Assembly (NCBI GenBank): GCA_030826915.1
Contig: JAUUDE010000010.1
Coordinates: forward strand, 21,469-85,468
Length of the DNA stretch: 64,000 bases
Origin: Thiomicrospira sp.
GTDB lineage: Bacteria; Pseudomonadota; Gammaproteobacteria; Thiomicrospirales; Thiomicrospiraceae
Direction: 5' to 3'
Shown here: positions 10,794 to 22,722 of the stretch, piece by piece
Layout: each line of letters opens with the position of its first letter
Numbering within the stretch: position 1 is the stretch's first letter
Made by a program: the position numbers and the translations under genes
Notes under the pieces: generated by a model
The model's database searches: none
Seen by the model: only the letters and a program-made list of their open reading frames with translations
What the model was told of the DNA's origin: nothing

Positions 10794-12235
10794 GCTTAGA
10801 AAATGAAAAGGCGATGGATAATGGGGAGCCAATAGTTTGGATTGTGGATGACGATGCTTCTATTCGTTGGGTTTTGGAAGCTGCTTTAGAGGATAAACCT
10901 TATTTGGTTAAGATATTTGATTCGCCATTAACGGCTTTAAAGGCCTATGATGAGTTTCCACCTGCCGCTGTCTTAAGTGATGTGCGTATGCCTGATATGG
11001 ATGGTTTAACCTTTATGGAGGCGATTCATGAGTTAAATAAAAAAATCCCAGTCATCATTATGACAGCTCATGCAGATTTAGATACGGCGGTGAAGTCTTT
11101 TCAGAGTAAGGCGTTTGAATATCTTCCAAAACCTTTTGACATTGATGAAGTTGCAACTTTAGTCGATAGAGCGGTCAAACGTTATTTGTCTGGAGGCGTC
11201 AAAAAAGTAAAGCGTAACCCTAAAGCAGAAAAACAACCACTTAATATTATTGGGGCAGCCCCCGCAATGCAAGAAGTGTTTCGTGTATTAGGGCGTATCT
11301 CACAACTTGACGTAACTGTCTTAATTAATGGTGAAACAGGGACTGGTAAAGAGCTTGTTGCTAAAGCCTTGCATGAGTTAAGTCCACGTTCTGATGGTCC
11401 CTTTGTCGCACTTAATACAGCTGCAATTCCAAGAGAGTTATTGGAGTCTGAGTTATTTGGTCATGAAAAAGGGTCTTTTACAGGTGCACATTCACAGCGT
11501 GAAGGGCGTTTTGAACAAGCCGATGGCGGTACACTGTTTTTAGATGAAATAGGAGATATGCCTGTCGATTTGCAAACACGCCTTCTTAGAGTGCTAAATG
11601 ATGGAAGCTTTTATCGAGTTGGAGGTAAAAGTTCGATTAAAACCAATGTACGAATTGTTGCTGCAACGCACCAAAACATGGAGCAGTTAGTTCGAGAAGG
11701 TAAGTTCCGTGAAGATTTACTCTATCGTTTGAATATTATTCGCATTAAAGTACCAGCCCTAAGAGAACGTGCAGAAGACATTCCATTGCTTTTACGGTTT
11801 TATCTAGATAAAGAAGCTAAAGGCCTTGGTTTGGAAGAAAAAAACTTAAGTAAAGAAGTGACACAGTTTTTGTCAAGTTTACACTGGCCTGGTAATGTTA
11901 GACAATTAAGAAGTTTATGCACATGGTTAACCATTATGGCACCTGACAAAACAGTATATATGGATGACTTACCATTAGAACTTCAAGAGCCGGTGCAAAC
12001 AAAAGATGATTGTGATGGCGATAACTGGGAAAGACCACTCAAACGTTGGTCAGAAGCTTTTATTAAAAGTGGTCGTGAAGGTTTACATACCTCTGCCGAG
12101 CAACTATTTGAAAAGGTATTAATTGAAGTTGCTCTAAAAGCCAGTGGTAACCATCGGCAAAAAGCAGCAGTGTTACTAGGGTGGGGGCGTAATACTTTAA
12201 CTAGAAAAACACAATCACTTGGAATGGATGATTAG
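10790..12235 (+). CDS. ntrC: Nitrogen regulation response regulator NtrC (GlnG)
   Basis: Receiver domain [14 protein letters not shown], sigma54 AAA+ [20 protein letters not shown] / [15 protein letters not shown], Fis-type HTH. Confidence 0.96.
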   Translation: MSLENEKAMDNGEPIVWIVDDDASIRWVLEAALEDKPYLVKIFDSPLTALKAYDEFPPAAVLSDVRMPDMDGLTFMEAIHELNKKIPVIIMTAHADLDTAVKSFQSKAFEYLPKPFDIDEVATLVDRAVKRYLSGGVKKVKRNPKAEKQPLNIIGAAPAMQEVFRVLGRISQLDVTVLINGETGTGKELVAKALHELSPRSDGPFVALNTAAIPRELLESELFGHEKGSFTGAHSQREGRFEQADGGTLFLDEIGDMPVDLQTRLLRVLNDGSFYRVGGKSSIKTNVRIVAATHQNMEQLVREGKFREDLLYRLNIIRIKVPALRERAEDIPLLLRFYLDKEAKGLGLEEKNLSKEVTQFLSSLHWPGNVRQLRSLCTWLTIMAPDKTVYMDDLPLELQEPVQTKDDCDGDNWERPLKRWSEAFIKSGREGLHTSAEQLFEKVLIEVALKASGNHRQKAAVLLGWGRNTLTRKTQSLGMDD

Positions 12236-12327
12236 AACATTATTCTTTACGAATATTGGCAGTATCTTTCAAATTCGCCAACGATTAATGTGGCAAAAAA
12301 ATGGGCTTTTTAAAAGAGTCTATTGCT

Positions 12328-13000
12328 ATGTCTGCACGTGCAAAACGTTGCCACAAACAGTGGGCTGCACATTATACACAGTGTCAGCAAGCTATTCTAA
12401 AGGCGGCTATAAATTGCCCTGAGCACCGAACTATCTTGATATTTGGAGCTGGATCGCTGAATGATGTTCCTTTAGCTATATTGGCTAATCAATTTAAAAA
12501 GGTTATTTTGGTTGATTTGATCTTTTTGAAATCCGCTAAACAAAAAGCAGCGAAATTCGATAATGTTGAACTAGTTGAGCATGATATCACTGAAAGTTTG
12601 GATGATATTAAGCAGGGTAAGCCTAATGTTCAGATCCCTTCTAGGTGGTTAGATTGTGATGATATTGATTTAGTGGTGTCACTTAATCTGATTACTCAGC
12701 TACCTTTGATTCCAGTACGCTGGTTAATAAAAAAACATAAGTTTTCAGAAGAGCAAGGTGATGTTGTTGGTAAGCAACTAATTGCAGTACTTACGCGCTT
12801 TTTTAGGTAAGGTTTGCCTTATTGCAGATCGCTTAGATATTGAGATAAATGGGTCAGGTGAGGAAACAGATCGTTTTGATCCATGGTGGGAAGTGGAAGC
12901 ACCTCAAGAAGAGTTCTCTTGGGATTGGGAAGTTATGCCTTTAGGTGAAGTTAGTATGAAAAAACGACAAATAAATAAGGTTGGTGTTTCAATTTTGTAG
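12328..13000 (+). pseudogene. Rossmann/methyltransferase-like hypothetical protein, apparently frameshifted at ~12780
   Basis: Frame 1 (12301/12328-12810) gives ILIFGAGSLNDVPLAILANQFKKVILVDLIF...; the plausible continuation (LQYLRAFLGKVCLIADRLDIEING...) lies in the +1 frame 12782-13000. Confidence 0.65.
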
Positions 13001-13128
13001 ATAAAAGGGGATCTTTTTGAGAACCGAACAAAAAGATTAAGAATAAGCCGCTAAGACTTTCTATAAATATCTTCACAAATTTTAATTTGGTATACTCACT
13101 AATTGTTATTAGATGGCTTTTAGATTTT

Positions 13129-13755
13129 CTAACGTACGTAGCCGATGACAGCAATAAAATGTGAAGCAGATCCAACCAAAACAAAAAGATGCCAAATACC
13201 ATGTGCGTGTTTAAGTTTTTGTTTGTGATCTAATATGTAAAAAATGATACCAGCTGTATAGGCTGCTCCTCCAGCAATAAGCCAATAAATTCCTGCCTGA
13301 GCTAAGTGCTCCTTTAAGTACGGAAAATCAATAACTACTAGCCACCCCATAACTAAATAAATAGCCAACTGCAGTATTTCAATGCGTTTTTTAATAAATA
13401 ATTCTAGGCTAATGCCTACTAGTGCTAATAGCCAAACCGCAATCAAGATTGGTATTCCGCTGCTTTCAACCAGCGTGACTAAAGTAAAAGGAGTATAGGT
13501 ACCAGCAATTAATAAATAGATTGCTATGTGGTCAAGCTTTTGAAAGATTCGTTTCACAAGAGGGTGTTTAAAGCTGTGGTAGAGGGTAGAAAAACTGTAT
13601 AGCATGACCAGTGTTAGGCCAAATACAGTAAAACCGATAAATAACAATAACTGTTGTTGTTGAATGGCCACAGTAAGTAAAGATCCAAAGCCCATTAAGG
13701 CCAGAACGGTACCAACTAGGTGTGTAATACTGTTAAATTTTTCGCTGTAATACAT
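13129..13755 (-). CDS. Hemolysin III / PAQR family membrane protein
   Basis: EKFNSITHLVGTVLALMGF, multiple TMs, STLYHSF...LDHIAIYLLIAGTYTPF motif. Confidence 0.92.
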   Translation of the reverse strand: MYYSEKFNSITHLVGTVLALMGFGSLLTVAIQQQQLLLFIGFTVFGLTLVMLYSFSTLYHSFKHPLVKRIFQKLDHIAIYLLIAGTYTPFTLVTLVESSGIPILIAVWLLALVGISLELFIKKRIEILQLAIYLVMGWLVVIDFPYLKEHLAQAGIYWLIAGGAAYTAGIIFYILDHKQKLKHAHGIWHLFVLVGSASHFIAVIGYVR

Positions 13756-13887
13756 AGTCGTGTTTTTCTATCTTGTTAGAATAAAGACTTTACAGTTATG
13801 TTAGGTGGGAGCAATACTTTTATGAGTAATAGTATGGTAGTTTGGAAATATTTATATTGATTTAACTTTTTAAGAACCTTTAGGCAT

Positions 13888-13924
13888 AAAAAAAGAGCAA
13901 GCCTCGAAAGACTTGCTCTTTTTT
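13888..13924. terminator. Bidirectional intrinsic terminator
   Basis: AAAAAAGAGCAAG-loop-CTTGCTCTTTTTTT. Confidence 0.85.
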
Positions 13925-13945
13925 AAATATGATTGACTTTAGGTA

Positions 13946-14155
13946 TTAAAGTGCAACGATATTTTCAGCCTGAGGCCCTTTAGGCCCTTGAGTTACGCTG
14001 AACTCTACTTGTTGGCCTTCAGCCAGTGTTTTGAATCCATCACCGCTAATTGCGCTGAAATGTGCAAAGACATCTGGACCAGATTCTTGCTCTAAAAAAC
14101 CAAAACCTTTTGCTTCATTGAACCACTTAACGGTTCCTTTTACTGTGTTAGACAT
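13946..14155 (-). CDS. Cold shock protein (CspA family)
   Basis: [33 protein letters not shown] motifs, 69 aa. Confidence 0.97.
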   Translation of the reverse strand: MSNTVKGTVKWFNEAKGFGFLEQESGPDVFAHFSAISGDGFKTLAEGQQVEFSVTQGPKGPQAENIVAL

Positions 14156-14386
14156 AATGAGTCCTAAATATTTATTAAATAAAATTTAGCCTATGAAGGC
14201 ATGAATAGCATGGAAATCTTAACTTAATACTTAAAAACTTCAGAACGGGTGTTACGAATAAAACGGCGAAATGTAGGATGTAAATTGTAGGCTTTCTTTC
14301 TTGCTGTTTGGTAAATTACAGGGTTTGTTATGAAATGTCTATCTTTTATTTAGACGGAAAGAGGGATGAAGCTCTAGGTTTTTTAA

Positions 14387-14416
14387 CAAAAAACGCCACT
14401 AAAAAGTGGCGTTTTG
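14387..14416. terminator. Intrinsic terminator downstream of the P-II gene
   Basis: AAAAAACGCCACTAAAAAGTGGCGTTTT. Confidence 0.8.
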
Positions 14417-14444
14417 ATGTTTTTAGTAGAAAAGGAGAGATAAC

Positions 14445-14801
<357 letters not shown>

Positions 14802-14835
14802 TTACTAATATATGTATAAGCAAAGAGTGTTTTTT

Positions 14836-15702
14836 TTAGTTATTTGGGTATTTTGCCAAATGTTGCCCCATTTTAATAGGGGTATCTGGATTAATCTTAC
14901 CTAATTCAGGTAATTGATTTTGTGTTGTAAGCAAGACAACAGTAGATCCCATATTGAATCGACCAATCTCATCGCCCTTATTAAATTGGATATTTTCGTC
15001 TTGATAATCCCAATGCTGAATGGTTGGTTCATAATCTGGGGTAATTTTCCCTTGCCATACTGTTTCCATGCTACCAACAAAAATAGCGCCAACCATCACC
15101 AGACAAAAAGGGCCTTTTTCACTGTCAAAGCGAATAACTAAACGTTCATTACGAGCAAACAGGCCATCTACCAAGCGCACTGTAGCAGGGTTAACTGCAA
15201 ACAAATCACCTGGAACATAAGTCATAGATAATAATGTTGCATCAACAGGAATATGGATACGGTGATAATCTTTAGGTGAAAGATAGATTACGGCAGCTTC
15301 ACCATTGTGGAACTGTTTTGCATAACCAATATCGCCTCCCACTAATGCTTCCACGGAATATGGATGACATTTGGCTTGAATAATATTATTGCCTTCAATA
15401 TGTGTGGATTGGCTAATAACACCATCAACGGGACTCACCCAACTATCCGGAGTATCATCAATAGGACGTGCTTCTGGTTTCAAAGCACGAGTAAAAAAGG
15501 CATTAAAATGTGGGTAGTTCTCAATATTTTCATCTGCCGCTTCACTAATGTTAATACCGTAAATTTTAGTAAGCAATTTAATGACATTATTTTTAATCCA
15601 GGGAGTTTCTACCTGCATAAACCAGTGCATACCAGTAGAGAGCATATGTTTAGGAATAAAATATTGTGGGGTGACTTTAACAAAGTCCATTAGTTTTGCC
15701 AT
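14836..15702 (-). CDS. psd: Phosphatidylserine decarboxylase
   Basis: [33 protein letters not shown] (GST cleavage site). Confidence 0.97.
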   Translation of the reverse strand: MAKLMDFVKVTPQYFIPKHMLSTGMHWFMQVETPWIKNNVIKLLTKIYGINISEAADENIENYPHFNAFFTRALKPEARPIDDTPDSWVSPVDGVISQSTHIEGNNIIQAKCHPYSVEALVGGDIGYAKQFHNGEAAVIYLSPKDYHRIHIPVDATLLSMTYVPGDLFAVNPATVRLVDGLFARNERLVIRFDSEKGPFCLVMVGAIFVGSMETVWQGKITPDYEPTIQHWDYQDENIQFNKGDEIGRFNMGSTVVLLTTQNQLPELGKINPDTPIKMGQHLAKYPNN

Positions 15703-16044
15703 ATGCGGCTTTCCTCAAAATAATTAGGTAATTAATTCTGTCAGGTAAGATTCTAAAGGAAATATTTTAAGGTTGCTATCTATCTTTAGTTTTAAATTGA
15801 ATGATTTAGCTTTTATTTAGGTAAATATAATTGGTTTAATTACTTAGTCTTGATGTTGGCGTTTGCAAACAGCAATATAAAATTTTTTTTGCTATTACTT
15901 TTTGCAAAATCATTTTAGATAATTTACATAAATTAACATTTTCCTTGGCTTAACAGTCATATCTAAACACCTAAAATCGTGATGTTTTTGGCTACATCAT
16001 GTATAATTCGCGCAATTAAATTTTTCATAGTAAGGAAAACAATC

Positions 16045-17253
16045 ATGTCTGATGTTAAAAAGGTCGTTTTAGCCTATTCTGGTGGTTTAGATACTTCAAT
16101 TATTGCTAAGTGGTTACAAGAAGAATATAACTGCGAAGTGGTCACTTTTACCGCTGATATCGGTCAAGGTGAAGAGATTGAGCCGGCACGAGCTAAAGCC
16201 CAAGCAATGGGCATTAAAGAGATCTACATTGAAGACTTACGTGAAGAATTTGCAAAAGACTTTGTTTTCCCAATGATGCGTGCTAACGCTATCTATGAAG
16301 GTGAGTACCGTTTAGGAACATCAATTGCTCGTCCATTAATTTCAAAACGTTTAGTTGAAATTGCCCAAGAAGTGGGCGCAGATGCCATTTCTCACGGCGC
16401 AACAGGTAAAGGAAATGACCAAGTTCGTTTTGAATTAAATGCTTATGCATTGATGCCGGATGTTAAAGTGATTGCACCTTGGCGTGAATGGGATTTAATG
16501 TCTCGTGAAAAGTTAATGGCTTATGCGGAAGAGCATAACATTGCGGTTGAGAAAAAGAAAGGCAAAAAATCACCTTACTCAATGGATGCTAACTTACTGC
16601 ACATCTCTTATGAAGGTGGCATTATTGAACATCCTGAAAACGAACCTGAAGAAGACATGTGGTTATGGACAGTTTCTCCAGAGAATGCACCTGATGTAGC
16701 AACTTATTTAGATATCGAATTCGAAAAAGGTGATATTGTTGGTATTAATGGCGATAAGTTATCTCCTGCAACAGTTATGGAATACCTAAACAAGGTGGGT
16801 GGTGAAAACGGTGTAGGACGTGATGATATCGTTGAGAACCGTTTTGTAGGAATGAAAGCTCGTGGTTGCTATGAAACACCAGCAGGAACCATTATGCTTA
16901 AAGCGCACCGTGCAATGGAATCTTTAACCTTAGACCGTAATGCAGCTCACCTTAAAGATGAGTTAATGCCTAAATACGCTGAAATGATTTATAACGGTTT
17001 TTGGTTCTCGCCAGAGCGTGAAATGATGCAGGCGCTTATTGATCAGTCGCAAAAATATGTAACTGGAACAGTGCGTTTAAAATTGTATAAAGGGAATGTG
17101 ATTATTGTTGGTCGCAGTTCTGAATACAGCTTATTTGATGAAGACATTGCAACCTTTGAAGATGATGGCGGTGCTTATGATCACAAAGATGCAGAAGGTT
17201 TCATTAAATTGAATGCTTTACGATTAAAAACCGCTGCTAAAAAGCGTTCTTAA
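16045..17253 (+). CDS. argG: Argininosuccinate synthase
   Basis: [26 protein letters not shown] 16045 preceded by AAGGA; upstream in-frame extension to 15979 judged non-coding. Confidence 0.97.
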   Translation: MSDVKKVVLAYSGGLDTSIIAKWLQEEYNCEVVTFTADIGQGEEIEPARAKAQAMGIKEIYIEDLREEFAKDFVFPMMRANAIYEGEYRLGTSIARPLISKRLVEIAQEVGADAISHGATGKGNDQVRFELNAYALMPDVKVIAPWREWDLMSREKLMAYAEEHNIAVEKKKGKKSPYSMDANLLHISYEGGIIEHPENEPEEDMWLWTVSPENAPDVATYLDIEFEKGDIVGINGDKLSPATVMEYLNKVGGENGVGRDDIVENRFVGMKARGCYETPAGTIMLKAHRAMESLTLDRNAAHLKDELMPKYAEMIYNGFWFSPEREMMQALIDQSQKYVTGTVRLKLYKGNVIIVGRSSEYSLFDEDIATFEDDGGAYDHKDAEGFIKLNALRLKTAAKKRS

Positions 17254-17274
17254 TTTTCAGATACATTTAAACTT

Positions 17275-17312
17275 ACAAAACAGCGTTCTTTAGTAACGCT
17301 GTTTTTGTTTTA
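17275..17312 (+). terminator. Intrinsic terminator after argG
   Basis: AAAACAGCGTTCTTTAGTAACGCTGTTTTTGTTTT. Confidence 0.8.
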
Positions 17313-17342
17313 GTCCTTTTGTGTGGATAAAATTGAATTGAC

Positions 17343-17840
17343 ATGTCAAAAATAAAACCTCGTATTCCTGCTTTTTCTGAACTCCTAAAGAATCCAATCT
17401 TAATGTTGGGTTTTGGGTTTGGTTCAGGGCTCTCTCCAAAAGGGCCGGGTACTGCCGGAAGTTTACTCGGTTTGTTATTATTTCTTCCAATATTGCTATG
17501 GTCGGAAGCAGCCGCTTGGATCGTACTTATTATTGGTTTAATAACAGGCAGTCCTATCTGCGGTAAATCTTCTGAATATATGAAAGTTCACGATCATGGT
17601 GGGATTGTTTGGGATGAGTTTGTTGGTATCTGGATTGTTTTGTTGGTTTTACCAATGCAAACATGGGAATATTGGTTAGCTGCTTTTGTTGCTTTTAGAC
17701 TATTTGATATATGGAAGCCGTGGCCGATAAAAGTGGTTGATCAAAAAGTCGAGGGTGGTTTTGGCATTATGTTGGATGATGTGTTAGCTGCATTTTACTC
17801 AATAGCATTGATTTGGCTAGGTTTTATCCTTTTAGGTTAA
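17343..17840 (+). CDS. pgpA: Phosphatidylglycerophosphatase A
   Basis: GFGSGLSPKGPGTAGSLLGL, HDHGGIVWDEFVGIW, RLFDIWKPWPI. Confidence 0.95.
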   Translation: MSKIKPRIPAFSELLKNPILMLGFGFGSGLSPKGPGTAGSLLGLLLFLPILLWSEAAAWIVLIIGLITGSPICGKSSEYMKVHDHGGIVWDEFVGIWIVLLVLPMQTWEYWLAAFVAFRLFDIWKPWPIKVVDQKVEGGFGIMLDDVLAAFYSIALIWLGFILLG

Positions 17841-18004
17841 GTTGTTCGGCAAGGTCAAATAGCTTATGATTTGACTGCCCTAAGTTATGAGATTTACTTG
17901 GGGTAGTATTAATAAGTTTGAAAGGGGGTGTACCTATTAAAAAGAACCAATTTAAGGTATATTACGCACCAAAATATAAAGTACTATTGGGAGCTTGAGT
18001 AAAT

Positions 18005-18301
18005 ATGTTTATTCCATGCGATGACGCAAAACGTTTAATTAAAGAAAAAAATGCACAGTTGGTTGATGTACGTACCCCTGAAGAATTTGCTATGAGTAAG
18101 CTTCCTGGTGCAGTCAATATCCCATTACAGGACATTGATCGTGTTGGCGAAAGCATGTTAGATGCAGATTTACCCGTTATTGTATTCTGTCGTTCAGGGC
18201 AACGTTCGCACATGGCCATGCAAATTCTTTTATCACAGAGTTTTTCTGAAGTATATAACTTAGGCTCATTTATGGCTTGGCACCAGTGCCCAGATTTATA
18301 A
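18005..18301 (+). CDS. Rhodanese-like domain protein
   Basis: LVDVRTPEEFAMSKLPGAVNIPL; active-site loop VFCRSGQRS. Confidence 0.93.
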   Translation: MFIPCDDAKRLIKEKNAQLVDVRTPEEFAMSKLPGAVNIPLQDIDRVGESMLDADLPVIVFCRSGQRSHMAMQILLSQSFSEVYNLGSFMAWHQCPDL

Positions 18302-18326
18302 TTCACTAGATAATTTATTTCATTAT

Positions 18327-18486
18327 GAGACCTTTGCACGAAGGGGGCGCAAAAGAAAAATATGGAAAAATTGGTCTTATTGAGGCGAAAAATGCAGCTA
18401 ATAGCCAGCTATTAGTAAGGTTTTGAACCAAGATCAGGCGAATTTTAACTATTTTTATTTGTGAAACCTCTTGTGCAAAGGTCTCA
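18327..18486. mobile_element. MITE-like element, family G (GAGACCTTTGCAC ends), copy 1
   Basis: 159-160 bp; termini GAGACCTTTGCAC / GTGCAAAGGTCTC; ~90% identical to 30310-30469; flanking direct repeat (TTAT). Confidence 0.85.
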
Positions 18487-18490
18487 TTAT

Positions 18491-18528
18491 AAAAGCGCTT
18501 AAAGCATATCGTTTTAAGCGCTTTTTTT
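18491..18528 (+). terminator. Intrinsic terminator
   Basis: AAAAGCGCTTAAAGCATATCGTTTTAAGCGCTTTTTTT. Confidence 0.8.
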
Positions 18529-18566
18529 GTATCATCAAATACACTTTTCACATTTAAGGATCTTAT

Positions 18567-19829
18567 ATGAAACTTGCTTTACATTGGCAAATATTAATTG
18601 CACTAGTTTTGGCGGCCGCTATGGGTGCATATAGTGGTACCGAAGGTACTATTATGGGTATTCATTGGTTGGCGATATATACTTTTATCGGAACCTTGTT
18701 TTTAAACGCCTTAAAAATGATTGTTGTACCTTTGGTGGTGTCAGCGATTATTACCGGTATTGCTAATGTAGGTAGTCAGGGGGGCTTTGGTCGTCTTGGT
18801 ATGAAAACGCTAGGTTACTACGTTGCCACTAGCTTTATCGCTATTATGATTGGTTTGGTTTTAGTGAATGTTATTCAACCGGGTGTCACGAATAATCCTC
18901 CCCCAGTGATTGAGGCAAATGAACAGGTTTCACTAGCAGTTGAGGGTAAGTCTGCGGGCGATGTTGTAGATGTTTTTTTGCGAATGATACCTACCAATAT
19001 TGTTGATGCAGCGGCTGAAGGGCAAATGTTAGGTTTGATTTTCTTTAGTTTATTGTTTGGTTTTTTTATGACTAAACTAAAAGGGGATATTGCCACAACC
19101 ATGAATAATTTTTGGCAAGGGGTGTTTGATGTAATGATGCTGATGACCGACTTAATTATGAAGTTTGCCCCGTTAGGAGTCTTTGGTTTGGTTGCTGCAT
19201 CCGTTGCTAAAACAGGCTTTGATCAGTTTGGTAATTTGGCTTTATTCTTCTTTACCGTAGTTGCAGCCTTAGCCATACATTTACTGGTGGTTATGCCCAT
19301 TATTTTGCGTGTGTTTGGTGGGGTTAAGAACCCTTGGCTGCATTATCAAGCCATGGCCCCAGCGCTGTTAACGGCCTTTTCTACAAGTTCTTCGTCTTCA
19401 ACTTTGCCTATCACAATGAATTCAGTAGAGCACAGAGCAGGAGTTTCTAACCGTGTTACCAGTTTTGTCTTGCCACTAGGTGCTACGGTAAATATGGATG
19501 GTACCGCTTTGTATGAGTGTGTAGCAGCCATCTTTATTGCACAGCTTTTTGGTATGCAATTAGATTTTGCGACTCAACTTTTAATTGTGATAGTCGCTTT
19601 AACAACGTCTATCGGTGTTGCAGGTATTCCATCGGCAAGTTTGGTGGCAATCAGTATTATCTTGGTAGCGGTAGGCTTACCAGCAGAAGCGATTGGTTTA
19701 TTGTTAGTGGTTGATCGTTTATTAGATATGATGCGAACTGCAGTCAATATATTTAGTGATTCTGTTGGTGCGGTAGTTATCGCCAAAACAGAAGGCGAAA
19801 AAGATATATTGGTTTCCAAAGAGTTTTAA
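18567..19829 (+). CDS. Dicarboxylate/amino acid:cation symporter (DAACS family)
   Basis: ALKMIVVPLVVSAIITGIANVG, AFSTSSSSSTLPITM, VLPLGATVNMDGTALYE. Confidence 0.95.
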   Translation: MKLALHWQILIALVLAAAMGAYSGTEGTIMGIHWLAIYTFIGTLFLNALKMIVVPLVVSAIITGIANVGSQGGFGRLGMKTLGYYVATSFIAIMIGLVLVNVIQPGVTNNPPPVIEANEQVSLAVEGKSAGDVVDVFLRMIPTNIVDAAAEGQMLGLIFFSLLFGFFMTKLKGDIATTMNNFWQGVFDVMMLMTDLIMKFAPLGVFGLVAASVAKTGFDQFGNLALFFFTVVAALAIHLLVVMPIILRVFGGVKNPWLHYQAMAPALLTAFSTSSSSSTLPITMNSVEHRAGVSNRVTSFVLPLGATVNMDGTALYECVAAIFIAQLFGMQLDFATQLLIVIVALTTSIGVAGIPSASLVAISIILVAVGLPAEAIGLLLVVDRLLDMMRTAVNIFSDSVGAVVIAKTEGEKDILVSKEF

Positions 19830-19911
19830 GTTGAACATATTTTAAGAAGTTCATCTAATTTAAAACAACTATACCCGGTTGTTTTAAAATTAAAAAATCT
19901 AAGAAAAGGAC

Positions 19912-20262
19912 TTGGCATTGAAAATAACATTCACAGAACTTGCTAATACTCAGTTGGAGCACGGCGATGATTTGGCTGAGGTTTTAAAAAGGCTTATTAA
20001 TGAAAAGATTGCTGCATACAGTGATGAGTTTGTTCAGGATATGTCTCATATTAGTTTAGCTGCCAACTATGCAGGCAATATCGTTGTTGATGACGTTGTT
20101 TATTTAAAAGACGATTTATACCGTTGTGATTATGGTTATGATTGGGCGATAGGTTGGACGTGTTCTGGAACACAAGAGTCAGGCCGTGCAAATGAGAAAG
20201 TGCGTTTTACGGTTAATGAAAATGGTGGTGTTTTGTTTAAATTTTTAAAGCTAGAAAATTAA
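19912..20262 (+). CDS. Hypothetical protein
   Basis: 116-aa ORF (TTG start) with AAGGA RBS, followed by a terminator; family not recognised. Confidence 0.65.
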   Translation: MALKITFTELANTQLEHGDDLAEVLKRLINEKIAAYSDEFVQDMSHISLAANYAGNIVVDDVVYLKDDLYRCDYGYDWAIGWTCSGTQESGRANEKVRFTVNENGGVLFKFLKLEN

Positions 20263-20318
20263 AATGCATGTATTGCTTTTCAATCGTTGATGAAACAACC
20301 GCATAAAACAGCTACAAA

Positions 20319-20348
20319 AAACAGCCGCGTTAAACGCGGTTTTTTGTA
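20319..20348. terminator. Intrinsic terminator
   Basis: AAAAAACAGCCGCGTTAAACGCGGTTTTTTG. Confidence 0.8.
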
Positions 20349-20410
20349 TCTGATATTTAATAAATTAAGTCATGTTTACAAAGTAACCAGGCCTGTTTAC
20401 TTTGTATGGG

Positions 20411-21169
20411 TTATTCAGATGAAAAGCTAAGAAATTGAGGGCCACTTTTATCAATTTTAATAATTTGAGCTTCTGGGCGCCAATCACCTAATACCCAGCG
20501 GTGCAGGGTTTTACCTTGATGGTTGATTAAATGTTGGTCAGGGCGGTGTGTGTGGCCATGAATCATATGTTGAACACTAGGATAGCTTTGAAAAAGTTTT
20601 ATTACCGTCTGTTGATTAACATCCATAATTTGTGCTGTTTTGGCTTGGCTATGCTGTTTGGAACTTTGGCGCATTTTATTACCAACAAACAAACGGCGCT
20701 TTTTACAAAGGTGTAAAAAAATCCACTGAACAACTTTGTTTCTAAATATGCGTCGCATTCTTTGGTAGCCTTTATCATCAGTACATAAGCTGTCACCGTG
20801 TAAAAATAGATAAGGCTCATCATAAAGTTTGACTAAGCTAATATCTTCCAGCAACGTAATCCCTGTTGCTAAAAAAAAGGCTTCTTTCATTAAGAAATCA
20901 CGATTTCCGTACTGCAAAAAGATAGGCAGGCCTGCTTCGGTTAACGCTTTAAATTGCTTAATAAAGTTTGCATAGTCTTCTAAACCAATATCATCCCCAA
21001 CCCACATTTCAAACAAGTCGCCAAGAATATATAAAGCATCTGCGTTAGCCGCTTCTTTTTGCAAGAATTCCATAAACGCGGTATTGATAGGGTGATTTGC
21101 GCCTGGTTGAAGATGAATATCTGCAACAACAAGAGTATAAGAAGAGTGAACTGAGTCAGGGGTTTGCAT
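20411..21169 (-). CDS. lpxH: UDP-2,3-diacylglucosamine diphosphatase LpxH
   Basis: LVVADIHLQPG, YILGDLFEMWVGDD, YGNRDFLM, HGDSLCTDD, IHGHTHRP metallophosphoesterase motifs. Confidence 0.95.
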   Translation of the reverse strand: MQTPDSVHSSYTLVVADIHLQPGANHPINTAFMEFLQKEAANADALYILGDLFEMWVGDDIGLEDYANFIKQFKALTEAGLPIFLQYGNRDFLMKEAFFLATGITLLEDISLVKLYDEPYLFLHGDSLCTDDKGYQRMRRIFRNKVVQWIFLHLCKKRRLFVGNKMRQSSKQHSQAKTAQIMDVNQQTVIKLFQSYPSVQHMIHGHTHRPDQHLINHQGKTLHRWVLGDWRPEAQIIKIDKSGPQFLSFSSE

Positions 21170-21202
21170 GGCTAGATTTTAACAAGAATAATGAGGAATA
21201 AA

Positions 21203-21468
21203 TAGTCGATTCTGAATAACTAGTTTAAATTATGGCAAAGCCAGCTTTTTCTCAACAAGGCAGAATTTGGAAATGCTATCTAGATAACATAAGAAATTCT
21301 AACGCCGTTGAGGGAGAGCTGGCGCAGCCCCTTCGGGAGGGCTTTTAAGCAGGCATGCTCGTTGTTTTGAATCTTGGTAAGGAAACAACCCTTACTTGCG
21401 ATTCACGCCTAGAGCCTACCTACTTAAATGTCCCACATAATTTTAAAGTAGTTATTCAGAGTCGACTA
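21203..21468. repeat. ~265-bp structured repeat with long terminal inverted repeats, copy A
   Basis: TAGTCGATTCTGAATAACTAGTTTAAATTATG ... CATAATTTTAAAGTAGTTATTCAGAGTCGACTA; near-identical to 42965-43225 and 60116-60388. Confidence 0.92.
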
Positions 21469-21521
21469 AATAGATATTTAGAGACCTTTGGCTAGCATTC
21501 ATAAAATAGGCTTACTAAAAT

Positions 21522-21548
21522 AAAAAAACCGAGTAAAACTCGGTTTAT
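21522..21548. terminator. Intrinsic terminator downstream of ppiB
   Basis: AAAAAACCGAGTAAAACTCGGTTTAT. Confidence 0.7.
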
Positions 21549-21573
21549 ATAGTGCGATTGATTCTTAAAAAAT

Positions 21574-22077
21574 TTAGTCTTCAATCAATCTTGCTTTAGT
21601 AATGGTAATATCGTCAACTGGGACATCTTGGTGTCCCATACGGTTTGTTGTTTCTACTTTTGCCATTGCATCTACAACATCCATACCCTCGGTTACTTTA
21701 CCAAATACCGCATAACCCCAACCTTGTACATCTTTACCTGTATGGTTCAAGAAGCTGTTGTCTTTTAGGTTAATAAAGAACTGTGTAGTTGCTGAGTGAG
21801 GGTCACCTGTACGAGCGTAAGCTAAGGTTCCACGGTCATTTTTTAAACCGTTGTCGGCTTCGTTTTCGATAGGATCGCCAGATGCTTTTTCTTGCATGCC
21901 TTCAACCATTCCGCCACCTTGAACCATGAAGCCAGGAATGATGCGGTGGAAAATTGTGCCAGAGTAAAAACCATCCATTACATAATGAATAAAGTTTTCA
22001 ACACCAATCGGCGCTTTTTCATCGTCTAGTTCAACGGTAATGTTGCCCATTGTTGTTTCAATAATTACTTTTGACAT
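21574..22077 (-). CDS. ppiB: Cytoplasmic peptidyl-prolyl cis-trans isomerase (cyclophilin)
   Basis: [34 protein letters not shown]. Confidence 0.95.
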   Translation of the reverse strand: MSKVIIETTMGNITVELDDEKAPIGVENFIHYVMDGFYSGTIFHRIIPGFMVQGGGMVEGMQEKASGDPIENEADNGLKNDRGTLAYARTGDPHSATTQFFINLKDNSFLNHTGKDVQGWGYAVFGKVTEGMDVVDAMAKVETTNRMGHQDVPVDDITITKARLIED

Positions 22078-22122
22078 ACTTCGTCCTTATTTTTTCATCG
22101 TCTAAATTTAACGCAGGGTATT

Positions 22123-22722
22123 TTACTTGATTTGACGGGCTTTGATGATTTTTACTGTTTCAGTTGGTACATCTTTCATGCCATTTTTAAAACCAGTTTT
22201 TACCATGCGGATTTTATTCACGGTTTTCATTCCGCTAATCACTTTACCAAAAACCGCATACCCCCATGCACGAGAGGTTTTTTCACGGTAGTCTAAAAAG
22301 GTGTTTTGAGCAACGTTAATAAAGAATTGGGCTGTAGCTGAATGTGGGTCGTTGGTGCGAGCCATGGCAACGGTACCAATTCGATTACGTAAGCCATTAT
22401 CCGCTTCGTTTGGAATAGGCGCATGGGTGATTTTCTTTTGAAAGTCTTCGGTAAACCCACCACCTTGAACCATAAAGTTGGAAATCACACGGTGAAAAAT
22501 AGTGCCATCATAAAAGCCTTCATTGACATACTTTAAGAAATTCTCAACGGTTTTAGGTGCTTTTTCAGGATAGAGTTCCAGCACAATAGTGCCTTCTGAA
22601 GTTTCAATTAAAACTTGTGGGTGAGCATTAGCAGCTTCACCATCTGATTGAGCAAAAACACTGCTACTAATAAACAGGGTAATTAGGGCAGCTTTTAGGG
22701 TTAAAAACAGTCTTCTTGTCAT
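22123..22722 (-). CDS. ppiA: Cyclophilin-type peptidyl-prolyl isomerase with signal peptide
   Basis: Signal peptide; FYDGTIFHRVISNFMVQGGGF. Confidence 0.93.
   Translation of the reverse strand: MTRRLFLTLKAALITLFISSSVFAQSDGEAANAHPQVLIETSEGTIVLELYPEKAPKTVENFLKYVNEGFYDGTIFHRVISNFMVQGGGFTEDFQKKITHAPIPNEADNGLRNRIGTVAMARTNDPHSATAQFFINVAQNTFLDYREKTSRAWGYAVFGKVISGMKTVNKIRMVKTGFKNGMKDVPTETVKIIKARQIK

Noticed and set aside
15979-16044. N-terminal extension of argG
   Set aside because: Overlaps the promoter-like TATAAT at 16002-16007; ATG 16045 has a good RBS and begins at the conserved N-terminus.
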